Source: Pachyseris speciosa (lineage: Eukaryota; Cnidaria; Anthozoa; Scleractinia; Pachyseridae). Taken from it: a stretch of 64,000 bases of DNA. Numbering within the stretch: position 1 is the stretch's first letter; each line of letters opens with the position of its first letter. Under the pieces are notes generated by a model. It was not told where the DNA came from. It searched no databases and saw only the letters and a program-made list of their open reading frames with translations. The stretch is from NCBI GenBank assembly GCA_016490735.1, contig JAEMWC010000391.1, positions 403,501 through 467,500 of the forward strand, written 5' to 3'. The position numbers and the translations under genes were made by a program. Of this stretch, positions 9,164 to 20,844 are shown in pieces.

Positions 9164-9522
9164 GAACTATTCCCAAATTGAAAAAGAGGCGCTTTCCATT
9201 GTGTTCGGAGTGAAAAAGTTCCATCCGTACCTTTATAGACGCAAGATTACGTTGACCACTGATCACCAGTCAGTCACAATGTTTGGGCCTACGGCAGGTG
9301 TACCCCCATTGGCAGCAGCAAGAATGCAAAGGGTTTTTTTTATTTTGGCAGCTCACCATTACGAAATTGATGAGTATCCGAAGTCTTCCGAACATGCGAC
9401 GCCATGACGCCATGTCAAGACTTGTACTTCCGATGACAAATCAGACGATGACGTATATCTGATCAATTACCTAGATGAACGTCCTGTGACCGCCCGAGAT
9501 ATTGCATTAATGAAAAGGGAGG
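9164..9522 (+). pseudogene. pol: RNase H fragment and linker of gypsy element 2
   Basis: A frame reads NYSQIEKEALSIVFGVKKFH, then YLYRRKITLTTDHQSVTMFG, then ARMQRVFFILAAHHYEIDEY. This is the second half of a gypsy RNase H: IEKEAL...F is the standard block and TDHQS holds the conserved aspartate-histidine. The linker continues LINYLDERPVTARDIALMK in another frame until the MITE insertion. Confidence 0.82.
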
Positions 9523-9876
9523 ACCCTGTTCCCTGGGGGCTACTAAAACACATTTAATACGGGGTGGCTCCGCCCCGAGGTCCGACCCCTTACCCTTTTA
9601 AATACCATTTTTGACAGAAAAGGTACCCCTTTCGTATACCATCCATTGACAATTGGTGCCCCTTTAATATACCCTCCATTAGAACAATACAGCCATGAGG
9701 TATGTGTGTTCGAAATATTTTAATGAAAGGCCCTTTTAAATACCCAAATGACATAATTCCTTACCCTTTCATATACTTCAACTCGTGAAATCCCTACCCT
9801 TTCGTATACCTGAAGCGTGAAAAAGGCAGCCTCCCCGTATAGGCCATTATAAGGAATGCCCCCCCGGGACCCTGTT
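9523..9876. mobile_element. hAT-like MITE inserted in gypsy element 2
   Basis: The element at 9531-9868 is about 338 bp. An 8-bp target duplication, ACCCTGTT, lies at 9523-9530 and 9869-9876 (11 matching bases if flanking identity is counted). The ends are imperfect inverted repeats: CCCTGGGGGC on the left and the complement of CCCGGGGGGGC on the right. The 8-bp duplication fits the hAT superfamily. The interior carries the repeated phrase taccctttcatatac / acccctttcgtatacc. No coding capacity. It inserted after the gypsy element, which continues on the far side. Confidence 0.82.
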
Positions 9877-11010
9877 CTAGCTCGTGTGGACAATTTCACT
9901 AGCTTTACGTGGATGGCCCCAAGCGGTGAATGATCCCTTGTTACAGCCTTACTTCTCACGGAAGCAAGAGCATTCGGTTGACCAAGGTTGTGTGTTGTGG
10001 GGTGTACGCGTGGTTATTCCTGAGAAGTATCGTGACCGTCTAGTGAATGACATCGTGGGATCTGTCGCATGAAGTCTGTGGGAGCGGGTATCTGTACTGG
10101 CCGGAATTATATGGTACTATTGTACATAAAGTCGGTGTATGTCTTGTTTGTACAGCTTTAGGCAGCCCCCCCCCCCTCCCCCTCCCCCCCAAGGCACCAT
10201 TACACCCTTGAAATGGCCTGCTAAGCCATGGGAGCGTATACACATTTATTTATTTATTTATTTATTTATTTTTGAAAAGGGCAAGTTAATTTCCTGATTG
10301 TTGTGGATGCCTATTCAAAGTGGTTAGAGGTAATTCCCATAAATTCTATGATCAGCCTTAAAGCCATCGAGGTTTTTCGTTCGTTGTTTGCGCGTTATGA
10401 CATCCCGGAGGAGGTGGTCTCCGACAATGGGCCGAAACTAGCGGCTGAAGAGTGCACACAATTCATGAAAAAGAACGGTGTCAAGTTCAACCGGATACCA
10501 CCGTATCACCCTACATCCAATGGAGCTGCTGAACGTTCCCTATAGACGGCTAAGGTGGCTTTGACTAAACAAGTGCTGGATGGCAAAGCAAGTGCTCTAA
10601 GTCTGGAACATCGATTGGCCAATTTTCTTATTCTAAATCCCAGGACACCTCCCACGGTCACAAAGCAATCCCCCGCTGAACTGTTTTTGGGACGGCTTAA
10701 TAGAAACTTTTTCACATTATTGAGACCGAATCTCAACAAAGCTGTAGAGGGGCAACAATTGAAACAGAAAGAGCACCAACTGCGAGAGTTCAAGTTGAAT
10801 GAAATGGTCCTGGTTCGTAATTAGCGACATGGGGTTGAAGCTGAGGATTCTGCGGGCGGATTACTCAGTTGAAAAATCCGCGCACCTACCTAGTCCGCTG
10901 CGGCAACCAAATCCGATTTGTTCGTGTGGATCACTTGCAAAGTATTGGATACACCCTTTCTCCCAGCTCGGTAGTGGAAGAAAGACAGAGTAGTCACGTA
11001 GGAAAATTAA
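9877..11010 (+). pseudogene. pol: Integrase region of gypsy element 2
   Basis: After the MITE the linker continues with YFSRKQEHSVDQGCVLWGVR and VVIPEKYRDRLVND, the stretch before the integrase zinc finger, which is mostly gone. The catalytic core reads FLIVVDAYSKWLEVIPI (first Asp), VVSDNGPKLAAEE (second Asp) and HPTSNGAAERSL (Glu), with 35 residues between the last two, the standard DD35E. A stop follows AAERSL at 10543-10545. The rest includes RTPPTVTKQSPAELFLGR, typical of gypsy integrases, and KNPRTYLVRCGNQIRFVRVD. A poly-C tract and an ATTT microsatellite sit just before the core. Three catalytic residues survive but the gene is broken. Confidence 0.88.
10166..10276. repeat. Poly-C tract and (TTTA)n microsatellite inside integrase
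   Basis: 10166-10190 is C-rich; 10243-10276 is tttatttatttattta. The microsatellite replaces the codons between ERIHI and the integrase core, where gypsy elements normally read HxDFxGP. Confidence 0.85.
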
Positions 11011-11375
11011 TGGGAAACCAAAGGCGGTGGATAGTGGTACCCTGGCTTCCTCTGAGCCACTTAAAGGTGTAGCCAGTACGCCAAATGTTCAGGCAAGTCC
11101 GGGTGCAGGAAGCATGGAGGATTGTCGCATACCAAAGGAGTCGGACAAACGAAGCAATACTGGGGGATACGCTAAAGGAGGATCATATCCCCAAACTATC
11201 GTCCTCACCCCAGCCAGCACTGCGGTACCCTTGTCGGGAGAGACCACTACGTAGACTCATTTGTGAAATTTGAACATTGTTGATGAACATTGCTGAACAA
11301 TGAACATTGTTTGTTTTTCAGACCTGTTGAGTTATTTGTTATTGTGCGTGCTATTGTGCTGTTTTGGGGGAGGAG

Positions 11376-11422
11376 TGTAATAGATTAGGGTCCAGACCAC
11401 TTGTTTTTTCGGGTACATCCAT
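11376..11422 (+). repeat. 3' LTR start of gypsy element 2 (truncated)
   Basis: TGTAATAGATTAGGGTCCAG follows the polypurine tract. Similarity to the 5' LTR holds for roughly 40 bp (…TTTTTTCGGG) and then stops. Confidence 0.6.
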
Positions 11423-11435
11423 ATCTATTGCACTA

Positions 11436-11560
11436 TTGGATTTATATTTACTCAACCCCCCAACATGCCCTAAGCAGGCATTCTTTATATTAAGAATGTT
11501 TTAAATTTACTTTCCCCATTTGGTCCCCGCTTGTCACTTGTTCTTTATTGTCTAATTCTT
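11436..11560 (+). repeat. Dispersed repeat also found at 4558-4690
   Basis: It shares the phrases ggatttata, ctcaa-ccc-aacatgc and cttgtcacttgttct with 4558-4690. It starts about where LTR similarity ends, so the gypsy LTR may have been cut by this repeat. Confidence 0.4.
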
Positions 11561-14500
11561 GTTTGTTATAGCTCAGTTGCTGCCTATATCTTACTCATAA
11601 GCTTGTAACGTTAAACAGGAATGTAACGTTATTGGTAAGTCTGGTAGATAGCAGTGTTAGTCTCTAGTTGACCTTTCTGTAAAAAGATGCACCATTCTCT
11701 AAAAGTTGAGTATTGTAATGTAGAAGAGCGCCATAGTGTTTTGTTTCGTATTGCAAAAGTCCTTTTGTTTCAATAAAACAATACTAAATAAAAAAAGAAA
11801 CAACAAATCAAAACTGTATTCTGGGGACTAGCAGTGTCTGAAGCAACTGAAATGCATGCAGGCTACATATCTCCATGCACATCGTCCTTCCGTCCTTTTC
11901 CGTAGAATCAGTGCTTATAACGATAGCGTAAAACACTTGTTTAACTGCCACCGCAGATAACTTAAAAATCGCCCGTATTGGTCATCAGCATGATCAACGG
12001 AGTTCGATGGATTTATTAATGATTTAGCTCTGACTCTATCATTGAGGTGAAAGTGTTTGTGAGGACCACGTGTCACAATTTCCTTGTCGGAATTCTCTTC
12101 ACATTTTAACGTCAGGAGCTTTCCCTACAAGCAAGACTCTCGAAATTGCGAAAGCGTGATGCTTGATAATTTGCAGGAAAATTCTTCTCCAAGTGGAAGT
12201 AAGGCGTGAACCGTATGCCGAATCAAAATGGCTCGCGCCGATTCGTGCAAGCCGATTTGTAACCTGATTCCGCGGTCTGACACAAGCTCGTAAAAGCGAA
12301 GAACTCAATAATACAGCTTGGTAAAACATTTTCAAAGAAAAAATATACTCAAGATAACATGTTATCTTCACTCGTGAAACAAGATCACTGTTGCTATGGT
12401 TACATAATCGCGCGTTTGGCACCGGTATAAAATATTAAAGTAGAATGGTTAGGTCTTTCATTGGTGTTTATATAATAGGGAGAACATCACGTGACCGCTT
12501 GGAGATACGAAATCAGTCTCTTCTCGTATTGAAAATTATTTCACTCGTTTGCTGTGCCCACTACTGAAATATTTTTTAACACTTGAAGAGAAATTTCGTA
12601 TCTCCGCATGGTCATGTAATATCATCTATTTATCTAGCACTGTTAAAATTACGCAGTGGGTGCACCGGTTCAAAGTATATACCCTCTTGTACGGCGGAGG
12701 GGAAGCACCCTTGCTTGGCCTAAACAGGGTATGGTTTTCGGGGTCTTGAATCTTAAACAGGGTGTACAATTTTGCCATTTAATGTATTGAATAGGGTGTG
12801 TTTCAGGACCGGAACCTTGAGCAAGGTGTGAGGATGTGAGCGTTGGCGCTGCGTGGTCTACACGTATGGTAACATATTAAAAAAAAAAAAAAAGAATCGA
12901 ATTCTAATAAAACAGAATCGAATTCTATTGATGTCAGTTATAAAAAATATTTTCTGTATTTGAAATTTACTTACAGGACAGGGCTTGAAGGCTTCGACGC
13001 AACCCCCTCCCCCCCCCCCCCCCCCCTCCATTTCTCATTGTATCGTCTTTTACAGTGTCCAATAACTTTAATAATTATAATAACTGTTTCATGAGAGCTA
13101 GACCTTCAGTTTTCTTGCGATGTTTGAATAGACAGTGGTTGCAGCTCAGTGTTGGAATTCCTGAAGTTAAAAAATGACAATTTTATTTTAAAAAAAAACA
13201 TAGGAGCAGCAGTCTCTTGGTTGCGCCCAAACATATCGCTTTTTGATCGTTTTGATTTCAATACGGAGGTTTTTCTATGCGGCCAGGCAGCTTTCCTGAA
13301 CACCCATAAACGAATGTTATCAAACACGATTTATAAAAACGGCGATCAATAGTAGTGTGTGTGTGGACGACAAAAACGGAGCCAGTATTCGGAAACAATG
13401 ACCAAACAAACTGATAGAATTTACTAGAAAGTATCATTTTTGATCACTTGCACTGAATAGTTTTCAAGTGAACAGCGAAAGCAGTGAAAAGGGATACGTG
13501 TGAAAAAGAACTTTCTTGTCAGTTTATAGATTTAAACCAACAAAAACTACTATTGCCAGAAAGGTTCGTAAGCTTTGTGGAACTGCTTACATTTGACTTT
13601 GTGGGTGAATTTTGAAGTATTGCGATCCCGGCCCCGTGGAAGCGCTGTGCTGTCATGCCGTGTTGTGTGTCAGCTGCTGTATGAGGCGGTCCCAACTTCC
13701 GAATGTGCCGTGATGAATTCCCAAGTATTACTCTCACCAGCCTAACTAATGCATGGAAGGTCTGATCTAGTGAAGTATTTTCACGTGCTGTTGTGCTTCT
13801 CATGATTTACAACGCACTACAAAATGGCATTTGGGATTTCCCCTACAATCATATTACGGTTATCTATTGTTGGTCGTGGAATTTAAGAAAATAACGCGAA
13901 TCGTGCCTCTTTTGCGAGCATTTGAAATCTTGTCTGACCTCAGCTAATCACCCTTCTGAGGCTACGCTTGACCTGCCCTTACAAAGCACTGGTTGTACGT
14001 GTCGTCGAGTCTATCCAAAGTTCGCTTCTTTTTAAAATCCAATTAGCAGTACTACAGGTCACCTTAGCGTTGATAACTTGCCAACTGACTGAACGTGCAT
14101 CAGTAGTACATTGTGGAAACCATGCACAAAACACAAAGGCATCTCAACTGCAAACCTGCCTTTGCAAAACAAGGAGTAAAGGTAAGAGGTACCGAGATTT
14201 CAAAAACTCGCTTCTACTCGTGCCTCCTTTTGTCTTCATTTTTTGGTTTACATCACAATTGTGTTAGCTGGTTTGATGGCTTTTCCGAAGGTAGTAAAAT
14301 CATCCTCGAGTGGGTTTGTACGGGCTTTTTCAAGGTGTATGCATCGACAGACTGTTTTTGAATATATAGATTTAATTTCATGACGGAGATCTGCAAATGT
14401 AAAAGCGAAAAGCACATATTTCACGCTTTTGAATAATATATTTTGGTTTCAATGCTGAACCATCATCATCAGAAGTATAACAAATAACGAAAAGATAAAG

Positions 14501-14606
14501 AAATACGTATTCTGAATTACGGTATACATGTTCAATAACATCAAATCTTTTTTCTTGTCACTGGTAAAACCACCACCGCGGAATCGCATTTATTCGGTTT
14601 CTCTTT
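11561..14606. other. Long stretch without a recognised gene
   Basis: No coding exon could be supported. Simple tracts: poly-A 12879-12893 and poly-C 13003-13027. The region 12650-12850 repeats the phrase aacagggt-tg (four loose copies) and looks like a dispersed repeat. Short open frames are present on both strands, but none has a domain or splice context I recognise. Confidence 0.4.
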
Positions 14607-14669
14607 TTGATGATGATGATGATGATGATTATGATGATTGTTATTAATATTGTTATTATTATTACTATT
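14607..14669. repeat. (GAT)n-(ATT)n microsatellite
   Basis: tgatgatgatgatgatgatg followed by degenerate attatt units. It gives a spurious methionine-rich frame. Confidence 0.9.
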
Positions 14670-17600
14670 TTCTGCATTCATAATATCATCGGGTCCTGGA
14701 TTTTGTACCATATCGAACAATCATCTCGAAAAGATAACGTTTTTTCTTTTCTAAAGTTCATCTTCACATCTGTTTTTAATGCAATCCGCGAAGGTTTAAC
14801 CTTTAAAATCAAATACATAATTACTGTTTGCTGTTACAATAAAAAAAAGAAGTACAACTGGGTTTTAAACTGCCCTTTGCAAAACAGCCTTTACTGTAAG
14901 TTGGTCGCATAAACTCACTAGAAATAAACACTTGTTTGAAAGTCTCTGTAGCCAGAAAGTTTTTGCAGTCAAAGGTGTCAATCGACTAATTAGCACTCAT
15001 CAGTCCAAATACCATCAACGACTCTTTTTCTCTTTTTTGAATTGGCGCTCAAAAGTGTTAGTGTCCTGTATCTGCCGATTCTGCAAATTACTTTTTATAA
15101 CTAATTAGCCAAACATACCAAACCAAAGATTTACTCATAAACATGCATTAACTCCCTGTACTCGACTCGCCAAACCTACATCGTCTCTATTCTGTTTTAA
15201 CTGGACGTAGACGGATATTCGTGAGATAGGAATAATTCAAATTGTTTTTTTCGCTCAGTTGTATCTTTTGATAATCGCCTCTATTTTCATCACATCATTT
15301 ACGCGGCCAACGTTGAGCCGAGCCGGTCCAAGGTCCTCCGATTAGCACTGAATCATCTATCATTAAAATTTAATCAAGACTTGAGAATGTCTTTAAAAAG
15401 GCATTTCGCTCAAAATAGAAAACACTAAGGTCAAGGTAAAGCAAACCTCGAATCAAAACTTAACGGAGGAAATCGTTTGGATATATCTATACAGTCATCA
15501 TTGATTAAACTGGTAAGGAATTACTCAAGTTTATGCTAACCTGGGATTAGTTTAATCGTGATTTGAACACCTAAGTCCAGGTTTAGAGATTATGAAAGCC
15601 TTTTCCGGAGTTTGCTTCTTTTCTGCGAAAATCAGAACTAAATAAAACACTGTTGTATTTTACTTTCACATACGACCAAACCAACAGCCATTTATGCTAA
15701 AGGAACCTCCTTTTTCAAAGTTGTAAGTCTTATGATGCTCTGTCAACTCAGTTCTTCAGCGCTTCGACATTAATTTCGACTTTAACTTAGCGCTTAAGGC
15801 ACTGTTGCGTAATTTGGATCTGAACACCACTGTATTTGCAACTGTGGATCGTTACAAAAATTTTTGCAGCAGTTTTCCTACTGAAGAAGTTCGTAATATG
15901 CACACTGAACCATTTTTGGTTGTCTCTATACGGCGGATGACGTGACGACGAATTAAAATTCATCGCAGCTTCAAAAAGTTAGGGTAATTTTTTCAAGGTT
16001 CGTCATTGTGCCTATAGGAAAGATCGCCATATGATAATACTAATGTCTTTTCCGTCCATGAAATAATTTAAAATCTACCTCAGCTTCGTGCTAAATGGGT
16101 CATATCACGCAAAAGAAAAAAGTACATCTACGCAATTTTAACAAACGTATGACAAGAAGTTAGTTATGAAATAAGAAACACCTTACAGTACGTAACAAGC
16201 CTGAATAATCCGGGGCGGTCAATAATTATAACCAAAGCCTATTCTTAACTGGCATTTAGGGGGTTTTTATTTGATTTTTCTATTATTAGAATTCGCTTTA
16301 TGAGTCGCAAATGATTTCAAACATTTGCAAGGCGAAATATTTAACGAACAGCAACCCGGACAAAGACCATGAATTTGTGTTTACCAGCGTGCAGGATAAT
16401 TCAAACACTGGATACGAGATTAATTTTAACAAGTTAGCTTTTTTTCGAAATAAGAAAGTAGTGATTGCAAGACACTACAAGACGCCAGTAGAAATGAAAC
16501 GAGTCTAAACTGACATCACACCAGGTCAGTTTAGTGGCGATAGTCAGTGATCATATCAGTTAAATGTCGAAAATTTGGTTTGGGCTTTTCCGCTCAACTC
16601 ATTAGTCTGCTGTTTTGCACCAGTTCCTTTGCTGGTGAAACTTCCTTTCTGGGACTGATAACAATTCTTTTAACTCAATTTATTGGCTGGTACAGTTTAC
16701 TCCACGCTGAAGTCTTCCATAAACATGCCGTAGTAAAATTATGTTGCAAGGTACTGTTAAATGGTAGCTTAGAATTTCAAGAAAAGCAAAGCAGGGTTTC
16801 ACCAAGCCGCTACGTCTAAAGTCCAAGGTACGGTTTGCAACACTACAAACAACTTACGAATATTGTATCTATACTGTTGTTTGTCCCAGCACAGAATTCT
16901 CGTGCTCAAACTTATCACTGATGTTACACGATCTTTGAACGACAACAACCAGACATTGGAAAAAACTAACAATGAGAGAAAAACATCGTAATTTTAACCT
17001 CACTTAGAGAGTTGCAAAATAAAAGGCGAAAAACCATTCACGCTTGAACGGGAATCGGTCTCATGACTTCTGTGGCTCAAGCATGACTACTTTTCCCAAG
17101 TATATTTTTCGGGATATAACAACGATCGTCTTTCATATATGAAATCTTCCATCCTTATACGTGATGTTACGTTTCGTTCGTTTTCAATGGTCGCATTTAT
17201 GGCCTTCTCAATACGTCCGAAAACAATTGTTTTCCCCGAAAAAAATGACGGAAGGCGTGGAATCAAGACGTTTGTCAGTGTTCAATTTTTCATGCAGTTT
17301 GGCACGAATAAAATCCCCCACTTGAGTTCTTTAAGAGGAAAGACATCAGGTGAGTCTGTTGTCGAACATCGATAACAAATGGATTTGAACAAATGCCGTT
17401 CAGGCTCGAAATGTTTTCAGGCGGTCCCAGGACGCACCCTAATAACGACTGACAAGCGAAGAAGGCGCCAAGTGGACACGACACGCACCAGAGTTGCTTT
17501 CTTCTGCAATTTTAAAGGCAATCCTATTTATCTCGCACTGCTTGCGCTCCACACAATCTTAGAGTTCTCTTTAGGTTTACGATTCTACCGTAATCAGACT

Positions 17601-19804
17601 CACAGAGTATCTTCGGCATAAAACGATCTATTTTCCCAAGTAAGGTTGCGCTTGACTGTAGCAATTCTGGAACATGAATGCATACAATGATGACTTAAAA
17701 TCCGCCGTAAGAGAGTTTTGGAAGTTGAAATTAAAAAAAGGTCTTGATGGAAAAAGTTTGCAGTCTTATCAAATTTACCTTAAGATGAGAAATCTAAGGG
17801 CTATTCCAAATCATTTTTACTACGGAATGCGATCATTCCAAGCTAAGAAATTAATTAAATGCTGGTGATGCCTTACGAAATAAGCCATCACGTACTGCCA
17901 TGTCTCAAATGGCCGGTGACAACCCTGTGACGGCCAGCCTTGCTAAGGCCTGGCTTAGTTAAGTTGTGTTACTGGTGATAAATCGTATTTTTGCTGGTTT
18001 TAATGTTGTGTGATGGCTTGTGGTTACCCTGGCCTTGGATGATGTGATGTGAGCCTTATCATATTTCTTGTTTCCCTTGGAAACCTTCTACCTTTCACGT
18101 ACCACTTTTGTACACACCCCGGTCGGGACTCGTTTGTGTCACGATTGGCAAAGTTTGATTGAGAATATCAGATTTTTGCTTTTCTGCAATCTATTCCCTC
18201 GGTTTTCCTTCTTCTTTTGGAATCATCGGATGATAATATTTAACATAGAATTCGCTTTCAAAATGCACGGCTCTTGTGGAATAGCCTCGTGATTCGAAAA
18301 AGTGGCAGTCGTGACTTGCCTATAGCCTCGAGCAAATTCCATGACATCCTGACGTGTAGCTTGTGATCCCTTCGTGATACGCTACGCGGTCTTGTGCTTG
18401 AAAAACCTTATAAATGAACCCACGTTCTTCGGCTACTTCAAAAGTGTCAAAGGTTTGGTTTGGATTCGCCTTCATCGTGAAGGAAAAAGAGATAAACTCG
18501 ACAGATTCCAATGTAAAGTGAGAGAAGGAACCAGGGGAAATTCTGACAAGAATTCGCTGACTGTGTGACAAAAAGGTCACGTCTTTCCTGAAGTTAATCG
18601 CTGGTCTCCGAGAGAAAGCTTGAGAGGACCGCAGGGAAATTCACCTTGGAGTTCGCCATGTTCTCGTTATGAGTAGGATAAAGGTGAGCTAGAGTTTCTT
18701 AACCTAGGGGATGACTCGCAGAGCTATTGTCATGGTGATAAACTTAAAGTATACCGCTAGTACCACCGGATAGTAGTGAACTATTTTCAGATACTTACCG
18801 CTGAAAATGGCATGGGCGCGGCGAAATCGAATATTTCAGTTCACTTCAATTTTGCTTTCATATTTTTTTCTACCAAATAGACTTCTGGTTCTCAGATGAT
18901 TTCTTTTTTCTAAGCCAGTATAGTAGAAAATTTAAAGGAGGACTACATAGGAATGAAAATACCAATTGCTTAGAGGCCGGTGATTTGTTGCATTTGTAGG
19001 CCGCAAAGTAGGGAGTTGTTCGTCTCGGGGCAGTATTACAAACGCTAATTCTTATCATGCACTGCTCAGTCCACTCGTCTCTCAACGTGCCAAAGCGGGA
19101 TCCCACTGCGGTTTCAACCTGTACTCACACGCACTCTCACGTTTACTAGCACGATACTCCTAGACAGAGAGCAAGTGGCCGTAAACACTGCGTAAGCACG
19201 AGACACGTCGGTAGAAGTGGCCATCATTGGTCTAAAGGCAGATTTGTGTTTTCACGTATGAATATAGTTTATAGGTTAAAAAAAAAAAAAAAAAAAGGGG
19301 TGTCTTACTCGTAGAAAAGAAAATCAAGATTCCACCGTCGGTACTTCGGTAGGTCGAGATAGTCGTTGGTCAGTTAACTACTTTTTAAGACGTGGATAGA
19401 GAACAGATAATGCATCCTGTTAAAAGTAAATACCGTTGGAAGATGGATCAGTGTCAGTTATATTAATTTATTTTATTCGATCACCTAATTATTTCGAGCT
19501 TTGATATAATTGTGTGGATTCAACAGATGAAATATTCATAAGATTCCAGTCTAATTTAGTATCCCGAGGAGAACGAACTGTGAGTTAACGTTGGCGAGGG
19601 GTGCAAAGCATGTATACCGTGCATCGGAGACAGCCGGCGATACCGGGACAATAATAACAATTTAGTCAAATTTTATTCAATTACTACCTATCAGTTAACA
19701 AGATAAGGATTTCTGTTCTCGCCTGTCATACATAAGCAGCAATCAGTCAAACCTTGCTGCTTAACTAGAAACGTTAAGACAGCTACTTGTGTAAACCGTT
19801 TACA
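14670..19804. other. Long stretch without a recognised gene
   Basis: Nothing here resembles a known protein, RNA or full transposon. A small perfect hairpin, CTAAACTGAC...GTCAGTTTAG, lies at about 16504-16534. A poly-A run covers 19279-19298. Frames up to about 90 codons occur without domains. It may be intergenic DNA or unannotated introns. Confidence 0.4.
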
Positions 19805-20108
19805 CAGAAATTTCCATACTGAAGATTTTTATCTTATCTCTCTCCAATTCAGCCGGCGTCTCTTGAATTTGTGTAAACAAACCGTAAAACGTTGGCCAGC
19901 GTTTAAGATTTTACGTTTACGCAGCTTCACTTCCACGCAATCTTTTCGTTCTCATCAGCAAACTTTGACGTGACGATGGAAATCCTCATCCATTTTCAAA
20001 CGTGAAGTTCTTCGAAAATTACGCGACAGCATTTGTTTACACAAATTCAAGAGACGCCGGCTGAATTGGAGAGAGATAAGATAAAAATCTTCAGTATGGA
20101 AATTTCTG
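19805..20108. repeat. Perfect 77-bp inverted repeat
   Basis: Arms at 19805-19881 and 20032-20108 are identical over 77 bp when one is reverse-complemented (checked base by base), separated by 150 bp. The arm begins cagaaatttccatactg and ends gtgtaaacaaa. No target duplication was seen. Perfect identity implies a recent origin or gene conversion. It could be a hairpin MITE or a recent inverted duplication. Confidence 0.9.
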
Positions 20109-20787
20109 AGCCCAAGAATCCGTAATCTGCCTTGAACTCTCTTCAAAGTTCTTAAAAATCACTAAGACTCTTGCAAATTGACTTCATAGCTTGGTAAATC
20201 ATGCATACACTAGATTTTTCAGACTTGGTCTCGCGCGGTACTCTTGAGTCACTTCAACTGACGGTTCTCACTCCACACTCCATTATCTGTGGCTATTATC
20301 AGGCACACGTCACTTTTACTAACCTGTCATCTATGAACGAACAGACACTTCGAAAACTCAGATCTATTTGCTAAATATAACGTTACTCCAATACTGTATG
20401 ATTGTATTATTTAGCTGCTTTCTGATCTGATCTCTAAAATGTAGAGCCTAGCCAGTGTGACAGCAAACGATTATGCGGGTATAATCCCGTATCATCCCGC
20501 ACAAATCCCTGACGCCTTCTTGGTCCTTCTTCCTCTATTTTCACTTTATTCCTCCAAAATTGAAATTATAATGCCACTCATAAGGTACATCAATTCTTAA
20601 TAATAATTTTAAAAGGTGATAACAGAAAGATAACCGAGGCTTTGTAGTATTGCATATGCATCAGTCCCTGCGGAAACGAACCATTACTGAAATAAACAAT
20701 GACATCATAATACGAGGGAAAATTCCCGTATTCACGTGGGGTCCCCGCTTCATTTGCAGCTCTAAGCAAATCCATGACCAGGCGAGA

Positions 20788-20844
20788 ATGCGACGAGTTG
20801 TTGCTGTTCGAGTCGTGGTTCTCGGATGTTTTTTCCTTATAACG
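20788..20844 (+). CDS. Candidate signal-peptide exon (alternative first exon of the receptor gene?)
   Basis: ATG at 20788 opens MRRVVAVRVVVLGCFFLIT, a basic N-terminus and hydrophobic core typical of a signal peptide, ending at a consensus donor (ACG then gtgagt). The exon is 57 nt and ends in phase 0. The receptor exon at 29812 starts in phase 0, so this exon could join it as an alternative to the exon at 26495. It could also belong to another gene or be chance. Confidence 0.4.

Larger units (their letters stand above)
8034..11422 (+). mobile_element. Second Ty3/gypsy element, heavily deleted
   Basis: The gypsy order gag, protease remnant, reverse transcriptase, RNase H, integrase is kept, but large pieces are missing inside protease, reverse transcriptase and the integrase zinc region. 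About 30 bp around TTAGGGTCCAGACC recur at 8050 and 11388, marking LTR starts. The 3' start follows a purine tract (GGGGGAGGAG, 11366-11375). The 5' LTR end and any target duplication were not found. A hAT-like MITE is inserted at 9531-9868. Confidence 0.85.

Noticed and set aside
13620..13760. Possible THAP start (MPCCVSAAV...) on the + strand
   Set aside because: Interrupted by a stop after nine codons, and the C-x2-H and AVPTF motifs are missing.
14607..14912. 101-codon frame starting with repeated methionines
   Set aside because: It is the translation of a (GAT)n/(ATT)n microsatellite with AT-rich DNA after it.
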